Below are positions 8,687 to 17,684 of a stretch of DNA of 64,000 nt, piece by piece. This DNA is from Guptibacillus hwajinpoensis (GTDB taxonomy: Bacteria; Bacillota; Bacilli; Bacillales; Guptibacillaceae). The stretch is taken from positions 1,081,675-1,145,674 of the forward strand of contig NZ_LELK01000004.1 in assembly GCF_001039475.1 (NCBI RefSeq). The letters are read 5' to 3'. The notes beneath the pieces are model-generated. The model searched no databases. It was not told the DNA's origin and worked only from the letters and a program-made list of their open reading frames with translations. The stretch's first letter is position 1; each line of letters starts with the position of its first letter. A program made the translations under genes and the position numbers.

Positions 8687-9607
8687 ATGGTAGCTCGTAA
8701 AAACATTGTAAGAAACGTGGTTACATCCACAGCACTAGCTGGAATGATGTTTGCTAGTCCGGTAGTTTCAGAGGCGGCTCTAGGAGATCAAACACTTTCT
8801 TATGGTGAAAAACACGGCGACGTTGTCGAGTTACAGGATGTACTGTCAGCCAAAGGGTATTTCAACTATGATGAATCTACAGGATACTTCGGACCAATTA
8901 CTCAAGGTGCAGTGAAGCAATTCCAGAAAGATCACGGTCTTTCTGTTGACGGCATCGCAGGTCCAAATACATTTTCAGCAATTCAAAACGTTAATAATGG
9001 ACAAGCTCAACGTACGCTAGTACAGGGTGACCGCGGTCATTCAGTATCAGCACTACAGGAGAAGCTTGGTGGATACTATAACTACTCAGTAGATGGAATA
9101 TATGGCCCTATTACAGCACAAGCTGTACGTGCGTTCCAAGCTGACAATGGCCTATCAGTAGATGGTATTGCTGGTAAGAACACATGGTCAGTATTGAACG
9201 GTGGAGCTGCGCCTGCTAAAACTACTAATAAAGAAGCAGTGAAGACAACTACTTCAAATTCTAATTCCACATCTGCAAAGCAATCTAACTCAGAAAGCAA
9301 ATCTTCAGAGCAGAGTGGTAAAGAAATTAGCGTAGAAGCTACAGCCTACACAGCATTTTGTACAGGTTGTTCAGGTGTAACAGCAACTGGTATTGATTTA
9401 AGAGCTAATCCAAATCAAAAAGTAATCGCTGTTGACCCTGACGTTATCCCACTTGGATCTAAAGTACATGTAGAAGGTTATGGTACAGCAATCGCTGGTG
9501 ATACTGGTGGTGCTATCCAAGGAAACCGCATTGATCTATTCATGCCTGAACGTCAAGATGCGCTAGACTTTGGCCGTAAGACATTAACTGTAACAGTACT
9601 TGACTAA
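8687..9607 (+). CDS. Secreted PG-binding and 3D-domain cell-wall protein (YocH-like)
   Basis: Exported 306-residue protein likely to cleave or remodel peptidoglycan. A signal peptide occupies about residues 1-30 (ending VVSEA). Two PG_binding_1 repeats follow at about 36-95 and 105-165, each with the SVDGIAGxNT signature, then a Ser/Thr/Asn linker and a C-terminal 3D domain (about 215-306) showing AVDPDVIPLG, AGDTGG and RIDLFM, the three conserved aspartates of the MltA-like fold. Proteins of this plan include YocH-type autolysins, although YocH uses LysM repeats. The ATG at 8687 is preferred over the upstream in-frame start because CAGGAGGAATGTATAC precedes it and the signal peptide begins there. 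A WalR-like box lies 120 bases upstream. Confidence 0.88.
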   Translation: MVARKNIVRNVVTSTALAGMMFASPVVSEAALGDQTLSYGEKHGDVVELQDVLSAKGYFNYDESTGYFGPITQGAVKQFQKDHGLSVDGIAGPNTFSAIQNVNNGQAQRTLVQGDRGHSVSALQEKLGGYYNYSVDGIYGPITAQAVRAFQADNGLSVDGIAGKNTWSVLNGGAAPAKTTNKEAVKTTTSNSNSTSAKQSNSESKSSEQSGKEISVEATAYTAFCTGCSGVTATGIDLRANPNQKVIAVDPDVIPLGSKVHVEGYGTAIAGDTGGAIQGNRIDLFMPERQDALDFGRKTLTVTVLD

Positions 9608-9624
9608 TTAAAAAGTAAGTAGCC

Positions 9625-9658
9625 GACTGCCTGATTAATAATCAGGCAGTCTTTTTTT
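9625..9658 (+). terminator. Rho-independent terminator after the 3D-domain gene
   Basis: GACTGCCTGATT / AATCAGGCAGTC stem with a three-base loop followed by seven T. Confidence 0.93.
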
Positions 9659-9786
9659 GCGTTTTTCTAGCAACTTTACTCGTAAACTACTGGAATGACC
9701 AAGTTTCCCGGGTGGTTTTTATGTTTTCTCTCGTGTGATATAGTTTCAAAGGTTTGAATTAATTGTGCACGAGAGGAGCCTTTTTT

Positions 9787-10428
9787 ATGCGTAACACAAT
9801 GATTCGATGGAGCTTCTTTTTCATAGGTCTAGCCGTGCTTGGTCTCGGAATTGCCATGACGATAAAAGGGAAAGCATTCGGGATTGGTCCCTGGGATGTA
9901 TTCCATTATGGATTATATGAACAGTTTGGTTTAACGATTGGTACCTGGTCTATTATTACCGGTTTTATCCTACTGGGCGTCACATCCCTTTATACAAAAA
10001 CCTATCCGAAGTTAGGCGCATTTTTGAATATGCTATTTCTCGGATTGTTTATCGATTTATTTCTATATATTCTACCTACTCCAGAATCGCTAGTAATACA
10101 GGGGATTGTTTTTGTTTTCGGTGTGATCGTAATTGGATATGGCATAGGACTATATGTTACATCTGGGCTAGGAGCTGGTCCACGAGACGGTATTATGCTA
10201 CTCATTGTCGAAAAAACAGGGTGGCGAATTGATTGGGTAAGAAATGGAATTGAAGTAGTGGTGTTATTAGGAGGATGGGCACTTGGTGGGCCTGTTGGAA
10301 TCGGAAGTATTGTGATTGCTTTTATGCTTGGTAACATTATTCGTTATTCCATTCCACAATGCAAAACGATGCTTTCAGCTGTGCTTTCCTATCAAAATCC
10401 AACCTCAGCAAAAGAATCTACCAATTAA
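9787..10428 (+). CDS. YczE/YitT-like integral membrane protein
   Basis: 213-residue membrane protein with about five helices, matching the YczE family by its opening FIGLAVLGLGIAMTIKGKAFGIGPWDVFH-type helix and the GLGAGPRDGIM loop. YczE-like proteins are widespread in Firmicutes and of unknown biochemical role; B. subtilis YczE lies next to surfactin genes. The start at 9787 is chosen because GAGAGGAGCC lies 7-8 bases before it, while the frame upstream lacks a site. A terminator-like hairpin follows at 10434. Confidence 0.82.
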   Translation: MRNTMIRWSFFFIGLAVLGLGIAMTIKGKAFGIGPWDVFHYGLYEQFGLTIGTWSIITGFILLGVTSLYTKTYPKLGAFLNMLFLGLFIDLFLYILPTPESLVIQGIVFVFGVIVIGYGIGLYVTSGLGAGPRDGIMLLIVEKTGWRIDWVRNGIEVVVLLGGWALGGPVGIGSIVIAFMLGNIIRYSIPQCKTMLSAVLSYQNPTSAKESTN

Positions 10429-10433
10429 TATTG

Positions 10434-10465
10434 TTAAAGTCTACCAGAGATGGTGGGCTTTTTGT
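10434..10465 (+). terminator. Terminator after YczE-like gene
   Basis: AAAGTCTACCA / TGGTGGGCTTTTT hairpin with G-T pairing and a T-rich tail. Confidence 0.65.
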
Positions 10466-10563
10466 TTTGTTTTGAATATTCAATTAATTAGTAATGGAGA
10501 TTACAGATCAGTTGATGGTTTTGTTTTATTATACAAGTATCAAATGAAAAAGGAGTGTTAAAG

Positions 10564-11001
10564 GTGGCTGAAACAATGACTGCTAAATCAGAAGCTCAGG
10601 TAAAACCAGCATTAACGAAGTCAGTTCAAGCATCCGTTATTGGTGGAATCGTTGCAGGTATTATTTTTGGAATTCTAATGCAGATGATGGGGCGCATCGG
10701 TATGATCGCTTCAATGATGGGAAGTGAAAGCCTAGTCGTTGGGTGGGGCATTCATATGGTAATTAGCGTTGTTTTTGCTATAGGTTTTGGTTTGATTGCA
10801 GTAAACACGAACAAAATTTATATGCTCGGTATTCTTCATGGTATTGCGATCTGGATTATCGGGCCACTTGTTGTCATGCCCATGATGATGGGGATGGGAA
10901 CGATGCTTAGTCAAGCCTTTTCATCGGGTCAATTAATGAGTCTGCTTACACACCTAATGTTTTCATTGATTTTAGCGTTTGTCTATAAGAAAGTAGTTTA
11001 A
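10564..11001 (+). CDS. Methionine-rich small membrane protein, unknown function
   Basis: 145 residues with four hydrophobic segments (about 25-50, 65-85, 93-115 and 125-142) and unusually many Met residues in helices (MQMMGRIGMIASMMG, VMPMMMGMGTML). The GTG at 10564 is chosen because AAGGAG lies 8 bases upstream. No close family is recognised beyond generic Bacillus membrane proteins. It is monocistronic between two terminators. Confidence 0.7.
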   Translation: MAETMTAKSEAQVKPALTKSVQASVIGGIVAGIIFGILMQMMGRIGMIASMMGSESLVVGWGIHMVISVVFAIGFGLIAVNTNKIYMLGILHGIAIWIIGPLVVMPMMMGMGTMLSQAFSSGQLMSLLTHLMFSLILAFVYKKVV

Positions 11002-11002
11002 T

Positions 11003-11033
11003 ACAAAACCCTCTCCATTGGTTGGAGAGGGTG
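11003..11033. terminator. Terminator between convergent genes
   Basis: CCCTCTCC / GGAGAGGG stem with a seven-base loop. The better T-rich tail is on the minus strand, serving the oxidoreductase gene. Confidence 0.7.
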
Positions 11034-11044
11034 TTAAACGTTCA

Positions 11045-12154
11045 CTATGCTTTAATGATTTCTGCATTAACTTCATGTTCTTTAATATAAGCAAGAGGAA
11101 GAAGTGTGCTTTCAAAATCAAATGCTTTTAATTCTTGTTCGCTTGCAAGCCGATTTGGGTAATCAGGATTAGCGAGTGCGCTCGTACCGAGGCTAACAAA
11201 GTCAGTATCATTTTGATCGAGGAGCTTACTTGCCTTATCTGGATCACCAAGTTGTCCGTTGGCAATAACCGGTAAGCTGCTAAATGCTTTTGCAGCTGCT
11301 GTTAATGATTTTGATCCTTCACCAAAAGCAGGTTGAGTAGCATCTGGATCAGTCACGTGAATATAATCTAATCCTTGTTCAAGAGTAGTGAAAATGGTTT
11401 TAGCTGATTCTTCACCATTTGGCCATTTATAAGCAGGATCAGTTACTTTAATTTGAGAAAGGCGCATGCCTACAGTAAAGTCTTCTCCTACTTCATTTCG
11501 TACATCTTTAATAACTTCAACAAGTAGCTTCAAGCGATTTTCAAGTGAACCGCCGTACTCATCGTCGCGTTCATTCAAATAATCGGTTAAGAATTGATCA
11601 AGAAGGTAGCCGTTCGCACCGTGTATTTCCACACCATCAAAGCCTGCTTCTTTAGCAAGACGAGCTGCTTGAACAAAAGAGTGACGAACTTCTTCAATTT
11701 CATCGAGTGTAAGGGCTCTTGGAACATCAAATGTACCTGAACCGCCATAGAACCCAAGCTGTTCACCTTTTGGTGGAATTGCTGATGGTGCTACTGTCTC
11801 GTCAGTATAAGCGTTTCCTTGACTTTGACCACCTGCATGCATCAGTTGCGCAATGATCGCAGTATCATGTTCGTGAACAGCAGAAACAACGTTCTTCCAA
11901 GTTTCAACGTGATTATTGTTTGTAAGGCCAGGTTGATTTAAGTACCCCTGACTATATAACTCATCGGTATAGATGCCCTCTGTAATCACAGCACCAAAAC
12001 CACCTTTTGCAAATCGCTCATAATAATCACGCATTGTTGTCGTTGCGCTACTATCATCTGTTGCAGTAATACGTGTCATAGGCGCAACAATAAAACGGTT
12101 GTTCATTGATATCTTTCCTAGTTGCTTAGAAGTATATAAATTCTCATGTGCCAT
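11045..12154 (-). CDS. Old Yellow Enzyme family NADH:flavin oxidoreductase
   Basis: FMN-dependent TIM-barrel ene-reductase of 369 residues. Family motifs include RFIVAPMTRI near the N-terminus, QLMHAGGQS, the substrate/FMN signature GFDGVEIHGANGYLLDQFL and SLGTSALANPDYPNRL at the C-terminus. It would reduce electrophilic double bonds or nitro compounds with NAD(P)H; the physiological substrate is unknown. The start at 12154 is preferred to the ATG nine bases upstream because the latter overlaps the AAAGGATG ribosome site. Confidence 0.92.
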   Translation of the reverse strand: MAHENLYTSKQLGKISMNNRFIVAPMTRITATDDSSATTTMRDYYERFAKGGFGAVITEGIYTDELYSQGYLNQPGLTNNNHVETWKNVVSAVHEHDTAIIAQLMHAGGQSQGNAYTDETVAPSAIPPKGEQLGFYGGSGTFDVPRALTLDEIEEVRHSFVQAARLAKEAGFDGVEIHGANGYLLDQFLTDYLNERDDEYGGSLENRLKLLVEVIKDVRNEVGEDFTVGMRLSQIKVTDPAYKWPNGEESAKTIFTTLEQGLDYIHVTDPDATQPAFGEGSKSLTAAAKAFSSLPVIANGQLGDPDKASKLLDQNDTDFVSLGTSALANPDYPNRLASEQELKAFDFESTLLPLAYIKEHEVNAEIIKA

Positions 12155-12317
12155 TATTATCATCCTTTCACTAAGTCATTACGGTACTCATTATATGGGA
12201 AACCTATTGAATAAACGAAGGTTATGCTCACTACAATAGGTTCCACATTTTTACACTCTTCATACCCACAGAGCAAATCAGAGTTTTAAAAATGTGATTT
12301 TTTTAGCAAATGAAGCC

Positions 12318-12452
12318 GTTGATTTCCGCTCCAGGATGCTCGCTTTCCGCGGGGCGAGCGGTGAGCCTCCTCGGCGCACAAAAACATTGCGCCTGTGGGG
12401 TCTCACCTGTCCCGCTAGTCCCGCAGGAGTCGAGCATCCTTCCGCTCCAACC
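12318..12452. repeat. GC-rich Bacillus dispersed repeat, long core copy
   Basis: A block beginning TTCCGCTCCAGGATGCTCGC and ending CATCCTTCCGCTCC, its own terminal inverted repeat (CCGCTCCAGGATGCTCG against CGAGCATCCTTCCGCTCC), with internal CCTGTGGGGTCTCACCTGTC. Related cores occur at 36060, 52660 and 56540. It is much richer in GC than its surroundings and fills most of the 404-base gap between the oxidoreductase and proA. No transposase is encoded. Confidence 0.85.
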
Positions 12453-12520
12453 AACCTCAAAATTTGCTACTTATATAAAACTCTTTCAGGATTAACAAAC
12501 GTTGAAAAAGAAGCCTAAAA

Positions 12521-12551
12521 AAAGATAACCCCATTAAATGGAGTTATCTTT
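12521..12551 (-). terminator. Terminator of the proBA operon
   Basis: AAAGATAAC / GTTATCTTT stem; read leftward it is followed by a run of T (complement of AAAAAAA). Confidence 0.85.
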
Positions 12552-12558
12552 AAAAGAT

Positions 12559-13821
12559 TTATCGAATTTGACCTGTACCTGTCATGCAATACTTGATCGT
12601 TGTAAGAGCTGGTAAGCCCATTGGTCCTCTTGCATGAAGCTTCTGTGTAGAAATACCAATTTCTGCACCAAAGCCTAGAGCCGATCCGTCTGTGAAACGA
12701 GTAGACGCATTGTGATAAACAGCTGCAGCGTCTACAAGATTACGGAAAAGTGAAGCTGATTTAGCATCTTCAGTAATGATTGCTTCAGAGTGCTTTGTGC
12801 CATATGTTTCAATATGGTCAATTGCTTCCTGAGTGTTGTTTACTGTTTTAATCGCAATTTCAAGACCGAGATATTCATTGCTCCAGTCGTCTTCATCTGC
12901 TGGTACGGCTTCTTTAAATGTGTTCACGATGTGATCATCACCATGGACTTTAATGTTATTGTCAGCAAGTGATTTTTCTAAAAGATCTTTGTTCTCTTCT
13001 AGCCACTTAGTGTGAACAATAAGGGTTTCTACCGCATTACAAACAGCAGGTCTGTCTGTTTTTGCGTTAATAAGAATATCAATTGCTTTTTCTGGTTGAG
13101 CTGTTTCATCAAAATAGATGTGGCAGTTCCCGACTCCTGTTTCAAGAACGGGTACCGTTGCATTGTTAACAACCGTGTTGATAAGAGCTCCGCCACCGCG
13201 TGGGATGAGTACATCGATATGATCTTTCATAGTGAATAGCTGACTTGTTGCTTCGCGATCAGTTGTTGCGATTAACTGAACGGCCTCAGCTGGAATTTTT
13301 GTTTTTGGAAGTGCTTCGTGAATCACACGAACGATTCCTTTGTTGGAATTAAGTGCGTTTGAACCACCTTTCAGCACAATTGCGTTACCAGATTTCAAAG
13401 CTAACCCAGTTGCATCTACTGTTACGTTTGGTCGAGCTTCATAGATCATACCAATAACACCAAGAGGTACGCGTACTTGTTCAACCTGCATGCCATTATC
13501 AAGGTTCCAGTCGGAAATAACTTCTCCTACAGGATCTTCAAGCTCTGCAACTTCACGAAGACCATTTGCGAAATCTTTTACACGCTCTTCAGTCAAGCGA
13601 AGACGATCCATAAACGCTTCAGTGAATCCTTTCTCTGTACCGCGATCTAAATCTTTTTTGTTTTCGTTAAGAATAAACTCTGTTTCTTTTTCAAGTTCAT
13701 CTGCAATAATGAGTAAAGCCTCATTTTTTTCTTCCGTTGTTAGTAGGGATAGAGATTTAGAAGCTACCTGTGCTTTCTTTGCTTGTTCCTTTACATTGAC
13801 TGTACGATCTAGAGTAGTCAT
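12559..13821 (-). CDS. proA: Gamma-glutamyl phosphate reductase
   Basis: Second step of proline synthesis: reduces gamma-glutamyl phosphate to glutamate semialdehyde with NADPH. The 420-residue product belongs to the aldehyde dehydrogenase superfamily and is full length. Visible motifs are LGVIGMIYEARPNVTVDA, LKGGSNA, the catalytic cysteine region RPAVCNAVETL and the C-terminal LGFGAEIGISTQKLHARGPMGL. The ATG at 13821 follows AGGAGGCGTTTG. It lies 102 bases downstream of proB on the same strand and ends at a terminator, so proBA is a two-gene operon. Confidence 0.97.
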   Translation of the reverse strand: MTTLDRTVNVKEQAKKAQVASKSLSLLTTEEKNEALLIIADELEKETEFILNENKKDLDRGTEKGFTEAFMDRLRLTEERVKDFANGLREVAELEDPVGEVISDWNLDNGMQVEQVRVPLGVIGMIYEARPNVTVDATGLALKSGNAIVLKGGSNALNSNKGIVRVIHEALPKTKIPAEAVQLIATTDREATSQLFTMKDHIDVLIPRGGGALINTVVNNATVPVLETGVGNCHIYFDETAQPEKAIDILINAKTDRPAVCNAVETLIVHTKWLEENKDLLEKSLADNNIKVHGDDHIVNTFKEAVPADEDDWSNEYLGLEIAIKTVNNTQEAIDHIETYGTKHSEAIITEDAKSASLFRNLVDAAAVYHNASTRFTDGSALGFGAEIGISTQKLHARGPMGLPALTTIKYCMTGTGQIR

Positions 13822-13923
13822 CAAACGCCTCCTATAGTTTTCTTTTATTTTATATCATTTTTAAGATTAGTAAATTGCATAACAAACGAACAGAGGGAGT
13901 AAATGTCCCCCTCTGACGTAATG

Positions 13924-15066
13924 CTATGATCCGAGTGGAATAGCTAATTGATCGTGGTAAACAAAGTCATTAATATGAACAGCTTCTTTAACTGAGGTAT
14001 CAATGAGTTCCGAAATTTCATCTGTTGATAATCCTTTGATCATCTTCAGATGCTTGGAAGAATAGTTTGTTACGCCAATTCCAATTTCTTCTCCATCCAT
14101 ATCAGTGAGTTTAACAACTGCACCTGGTTTGAAGTGTCCGTGTACATAATGAACACCTTTTGGCTGTAGGCTTCGTTCATGTTCGGAAATTTCTGAGCTT
14201 GCTTTATCTGTTACAATAACTTCGCCTTCAGGACCAGAGTTAAATGCAATCCACTGTTTCTTGTTATCAAGTTCTGTTTGTCCTTCAGGTGTAAAGTACG
14301 TTCCTTTTGCTGTTTCGTGTACTGCATCATAAATAATGCCTTTTGTTGTTGCATTACCAAGGAAAGATGGCGTACCTGAAGCCATCGCTATTTTGACGGC
14401 ATCAATTTTGGATCTCATGCCACCAGTACCCACTGAACTACCCGGTTCACCAGCTGATTCTTCGATTTCAGGTGTGATTTCTGTTACGTGTTCGAGAAGC
14501 TTAGCATCTGGATTATTCCTTGGATCATCATTATAAAGCCCATCTATATCAGATAGAATGATAAGTTGATCCGCACTTACAAGAGCTCCAACTTTTGCTG
14601 AAAGTGTGTCATTATCTCCAAATTTCAATCGTTCTACAGTTACAGTATCATTTTCATTAACGATAGGAACGATTCCTCGTTCTAACAATACATTGATGGT
14701 ATTTCTTGCGTTGTTGTATCTTTTTCGATCAGAAAAGTCACTGCGCGTAATCAGAATTTGTGAAGCAGTGTAGCCGTGAGATATGAACCGTTCTGAATAA
14801 GCCTCCATTAACAGTCCTTGACCGATTGATGCCGCGGCCTGTTTTTCTGAAAGTGATGTTGGACGTTCAAGGCAACCAAGTCTACGGTAACCAGCGGCTA
14901 CTGCACCTGATGATACAAGTAGAACTTCATGTCCTTCATCTTTAAGCATAACAATGTCATCAACTAGCTTTTCAAGTTTTCTTCGGCTAATGTCTCCAAG
15001 TCTGCTCGTTAAAGAGCTGCTTCCTATTTTAATTACGATTCGTTTCTTTTCGTCGTTTAGACTCAT
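13924..15066 (-). CDS. proB: Glutamate 5-kinase
   Basis: First step of proline synthesis: ATP-dependent phosphorylation of glutamate. The 380-residue protein has an N-terminal amino acid kinase domain (VIKIGSSSLT, LVSSGAVAAG, NENDTV, LSDIDGLY, GTGGMRSKIDA) and a C-terminal PUA domain (about 280-380). This full-length form is normally feedback-inhibited by proline. The start is taken as the second ATG (15066), 7 bases from AGGAG. No T-box leader is visible upstream, unlike some Bacillus proline operons. Confidence 0.97.
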   Translation of the reverse strand: MSLNDEKKRIVIKIGSSSLTSRLGDISRRKLEKLVDDIVMLKDEGHEVLLVSSGAVAAGYRRLGCLERPTSLSEKQAAASIGQGLLMEAYSERFISHGYTASQILITRSDFSDRKRYNNARNTINVLLERGIVPIVNENDTVTVERLKFGDNDTLSAKVGALVSADQLIILSDIDGLYNDDPRNNPDAKLLEHVTEITPEIEESAGEPGSSVGTGGMRSKIDAVKIAMASGTPSFLGNATTKGIIYDAVHETAKGTYFTPEGQTELDNKKQWIAFNSGPEGEVIVTDKASSEISEHERSLQPKGVHYVHGHFKPGAVVKLTDMDGEEIGIGVTNYSSKHLKMIKGLSTDEISELIDTSVKEAVHINDFVYHDQLAIPLGS

Positions 15067-15126
15067 CATTTCACTCCTATAACTTGCCGTTAAATGTGTG
15101 ATTTCGTTTAATCAACTGACTCTATG

Positions 15127-15154
15127 AGTATAACAAACGCTCATTGTCATACAA
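15127..15154 (-). promoter_or_regulatory. Candidate SigA promoter of proBA
   Basis: On the minus strand, TTGTAT - 16 bases - TATACT, about 60 bases before the proB start. Confidence 0.6.
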
Positions 15155-15480
15155 TATGACTCGCTCAAATAGTCCGGATAAATGGAGAATAACTAAGAAT
15201 ATGGACGATATGAGTTCTAACCTCACTTTACATTGGCTTAGAAGATGAGAGGAGGGCTTACCACTATATATAACGATTGGAAAACGTTCCTTAATACCAT
15301 TAATATCCAATTTATTCGTATCCTTGCATAGGTTGAAAGTTGATAAAGCGCAAAATGTAAGGGCTTTCATTATTGTGGTGAATAAAATTTGTTTTTTATA
15401 CATTGCCACCACACTTGTATCAGACAAGGGTTATGAAGTTTGGTATACTGCTCATAAACACGATGCAAAGGGGCGGTGAG
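15155..15480. other. Intergenic region between proB and the methyltransferase-like gene
   Basis: About 325 bases with no convincing gene. A 101-codon leftward frame crosses it but has no ribosome site and an uncharacteristic composition. The right part carries the leader of the next gene (AAGGGGCGGTGAG at 15468-15480). I see nothing else. Confidence 0.4.
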
Positions 15481-16041
15481 ATGAACTTTTTTGATATTGT
15501 TTTCGTATTATTAACAGCTACATGGATAGGCGAGTTTATTATGAAACGGGGAAAAGAAAGCACGAGCGGATCGTCAATTGAGAAGCGTTCCTTCCTCCTC
15601 ATCCTATCTATGATTATCACTTCAATCGCAGCTACGCTCCTATTGAATGAGCTAGAAGTTTTTCTGTTTAATAAAAGTCCGGTTACGAATGGAATTGGTT
15701 TGCTTCTATATGGTGGAGGTATTGCGCTAAGATACTGGGGAATAAAGGAACTCGGCCATTTCTTCTCTAGAAACGTCATTGTAGAGAGTAAAGTGGACCT
15801 TGTAAGTTCTGGACCATATCGCATATTAAGACATCCGCTATATACAGGACTGCTTTTAACTACAATTGGAATTCCGATCTATATTGGAGTGTGGGGTGGT
15901 GTCATACTAGTAGTCCTATTGATTACACCTGCGCTACTATTTCGCATACGCCTTGAAGAAAGGATGCTCTATGATTCAGTTGGGGAGCCTTATCGTAAGT
16001 GGGGGAAAGAACGTTATCGGCTTGTACCTTATATCTATTAA
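15481..16041 (+). CDS. Isoprenylcysteine carboxyl methyltransferase-like membrane protein
   Basis: 186-residue polytopic membrane protein of the ICMT/phospholipid methyltransferase superfamily. The conserved C-terminal SAM-binding signature is present: SGPYRILRHPLYTG, followed by LEERML and YRKWGKERYRLVPYIY. The real bacterial substrate of these proteins is mostly unknown. The start ATG at 15481 follows AAAGGGGCGGTGAG; longer in-frame starts lack a site. Confidence 0.82.
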   Translation: MNFFDIVFVLLTATWIGEFIMKRGKESTSGSSIEKRSFLLILSMIITSIAATLLLNELEVFLFNKSPVTNGIGLLLYGGGIALRYWGIKELGHFFSRNVIVESKVDLVSSGPYRILRHPLYTGLLLTTIGIPIYIGVWGGVILVVLLITPALLFRIRLEERMLYDSVGEPYRKWGKERYRLVPYIY

Positions 16042-16148
16042 GATAGAATCCCTAAAGTGGTAATGATAGACATATCCGCTATTTAGGATTAGGTTGAATG
16101 AATTAGGGAACAAGAAGAGGACGACATATTAATGAAAGAGGATACTGT

Positions 16149-17444
16149 ATGAATTTATCTAAAGCATCCATCAATTTACGTAACAGCTTCTGGTTTCTTC
16201 CAGTCGTTTATGGACTTATATCACTAGTAGTGGTTGCACTCAGTACATGGGTTGATCTCTTATACGTTTCGCAGCTTGAAGGGCAACTACCGAAACTATT
16301 CCTTTCAACTGAAAAGGTTGCACAGTCTCTATACGGGCCGCTTGTAACCGCGATCTTAACGATGACAACGATCTCGTTCTCCTCTATTATGGTGGTGCTC
16401 ACAACCTATTCAAGTCAATTTTCCCCACGAGTTCTCCAGGATTTCATATCTGATCGCTTTACACAGCATGTTCTTGGTATCTTCGTTGCGGGGTTTGTTT
16501 TTGCACTAGTTAATTTACTTCTCCTTACTGGAAAAGACAGCCGCATTATTGTATCACCATTGTTAACTGTTATTCTTGCTATTACTTGTTTATTGTTTTT
16601 TGTTCTATTTATTCATCACTCAGCGGCATTTGTACAGGTTAATAATTTAATCGAGAAAATTGCTAGGAAATCATTATCCCTTGTAGAGAATAAAAGCGAA
16701 TTGCATGAAGGAGAGCCGTTTGAAAAGTGGGATAGCTGGGAGATAAGCGAGTTAAAGGAAGATGAAGGCTTACCCATATACAGCAAAAAAATGGGCTATA
16801 TTCAGTTCATTCCTTATAAGAAATTGATTCAAATCGCTACTCAAAGTGAAAGCGTCATTCGAATCGACGCCGATGTTGGTCGTTACGTAAATCCTGGAAC
16901 AAGATTAGCAACTGTCTGGTCAGCTGATTTGTCTTCTTTCTCTGAAAGTAATGTTATCAATTCGATTGCTATTGGAACAGAACGTATTAATGAGCAGGAT
17001 CTAGAATTCTCTATCCAGAAACTTGTGGAGATCGCTCTTAGAGCCATCTCACCATCGATTAATGACCCACACACTGCTATCAATTGCACCAACAGAATAG
17101 GTACTATTCTTTCGAAGATAGGGCACACGTATCAACCAAAAGAAGCCTTTTTCGATGATAAGAGGAATCTTCGCGTATTAACGGAGCCAAAACCATTCTT
17201 TCAATACCTTTACAAATCTTTTTATCAAATTAGACATTACGGTCAAGATGATGTAGCCATGCTTAATGGGATATTAGACGCATTAATCCTAACAGCAGAT
17301 GGACAAAATGAGGCAATCAAGCGAGATGTACAGAAGTTTCATTCTTATGTCATCAATAGTATTGACCTTAACGGTTTTCCTGACCTGGATCGGGAGTTGT
17401 TACAACATACCTCCGATGAACTGAATAGAATATGTAAATTATAA
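16149..17444 (+). CDS. DUF2254 family membrane protein
   Basis: 431 residues. Four hydrophobic segments lie in the first 180 residues (about 15-35, 60-85, 107-127, 135-157), followed by a large soluble C-terminal region containing RALSPSINDPHTA-type sequence (here RAISPSINDPHTAINCTNRIG), the hallmark of DUF2254. The role is unknown. It is monocistronic; GAGGATACTGT precedes ATG. A hairpin repeat element (copy B) follows immediately. Confidence 0.87.
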   Translation: MNLSKASINLRNSFWFLPVVYGLISLVVVALSTWVDLLYVSQLEGQLPKLFLSTEKVAQSLYGPLVTAILTMTTISFSSIMVVLTTYSSQFSPRVLQDFISDRFTQHVLGIFVAGFVFALVNLLLLTGKDSRIIVSPLLTVILAITCLLFFVLFIHHSAAFVQVNNLIEKIARKSLSLVENKSELHEGEPFEKWDSWEISELKEDEGLPIYSKKMGYIQFIPYKKLIQIATQSESVIRIDADVGRYVNPGTRLATVWSADLSSFSESNVINSIAIGTERINEQDLEFSIQKLVEIALRAISPSINDPHTAINCTNRIGTILSKIGHTYQPKEAFFDDKRNLRVLTEPKPFFQYLYKSFYQIRHYGQDDVAMLNGILDALILTADGQNEAIKRDVQKFHSYVINSIDLNGFPDLDRELLQHTSDELNRICKL

Positions 17445-17451
17445 AATAATA

Positions 17452-17645
17452 GGCTATGTTAGCTCATATTGTTGATTTCTCGATTTTTGGCTCATTCGAG
17501 TGAAACCTCAGTTTCACTCGCATTTCAGCTCTGCTTAAAGGTCGCCCTGTTATGACCAATCGTCTGAGCAAATGAATTTGCTCGAAACGATGGTCACAAC
17601 AGGGCGTAAATGAGCCAAAAATCAACACTATTTATTAACATAGCC
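17452..17645 (+). repeat. Nested-hairpin TIR element, full copy B
   Basis: 194 bases bounded by perfect 10-base terminal inverted repeats GGCTATGTTA / TAACATAGCC. Outer arms contain GATTTTTGGCTCATT and its complement AATGAGCCAAAAATC. Inside are three further hairpins: CGAGTGAAACC/GTTTCACTCG, TTCAGC/GCTTAAA-like, and a long CGCCCTGTT ... AACAGGGCG hairpin with GAGCAAATG / CATTTGCTC-type arms. No protein is encoded. Confidence 0.9.
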
Positions 17646-17652
17646 AAATAAT

Positions 17653-17684
17653 AAAGACTTCTGTTGGTCGTAACAGAAGTCTTT
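17653..17684. terminator. Terminator ahead of the anti-sigma gene stop
   Basis: AAAGACTTCTGTT / AACAGAAGTCTTT with a six-base loop; the leftward gene's stop codon lies in the 3' arm. Confidence 0.85.

Noticed and set aside
12278..12518. Three overlapping frames of 60-74 codons
   Set aside because: They lie inside the GC-rich dispersed repeat; related frames in other copies are not maintained.
15122..15427. 101-codon leftward frame upstream of proB
   Set aside because: It overlaps the likely proBA promoter, has no ribosome site and no recognisable protein pattern.
15070..15480. T-box leader for proBA
   Set aside because: No specifier hairpin or conserved T-box sequence was found upstream of proB.
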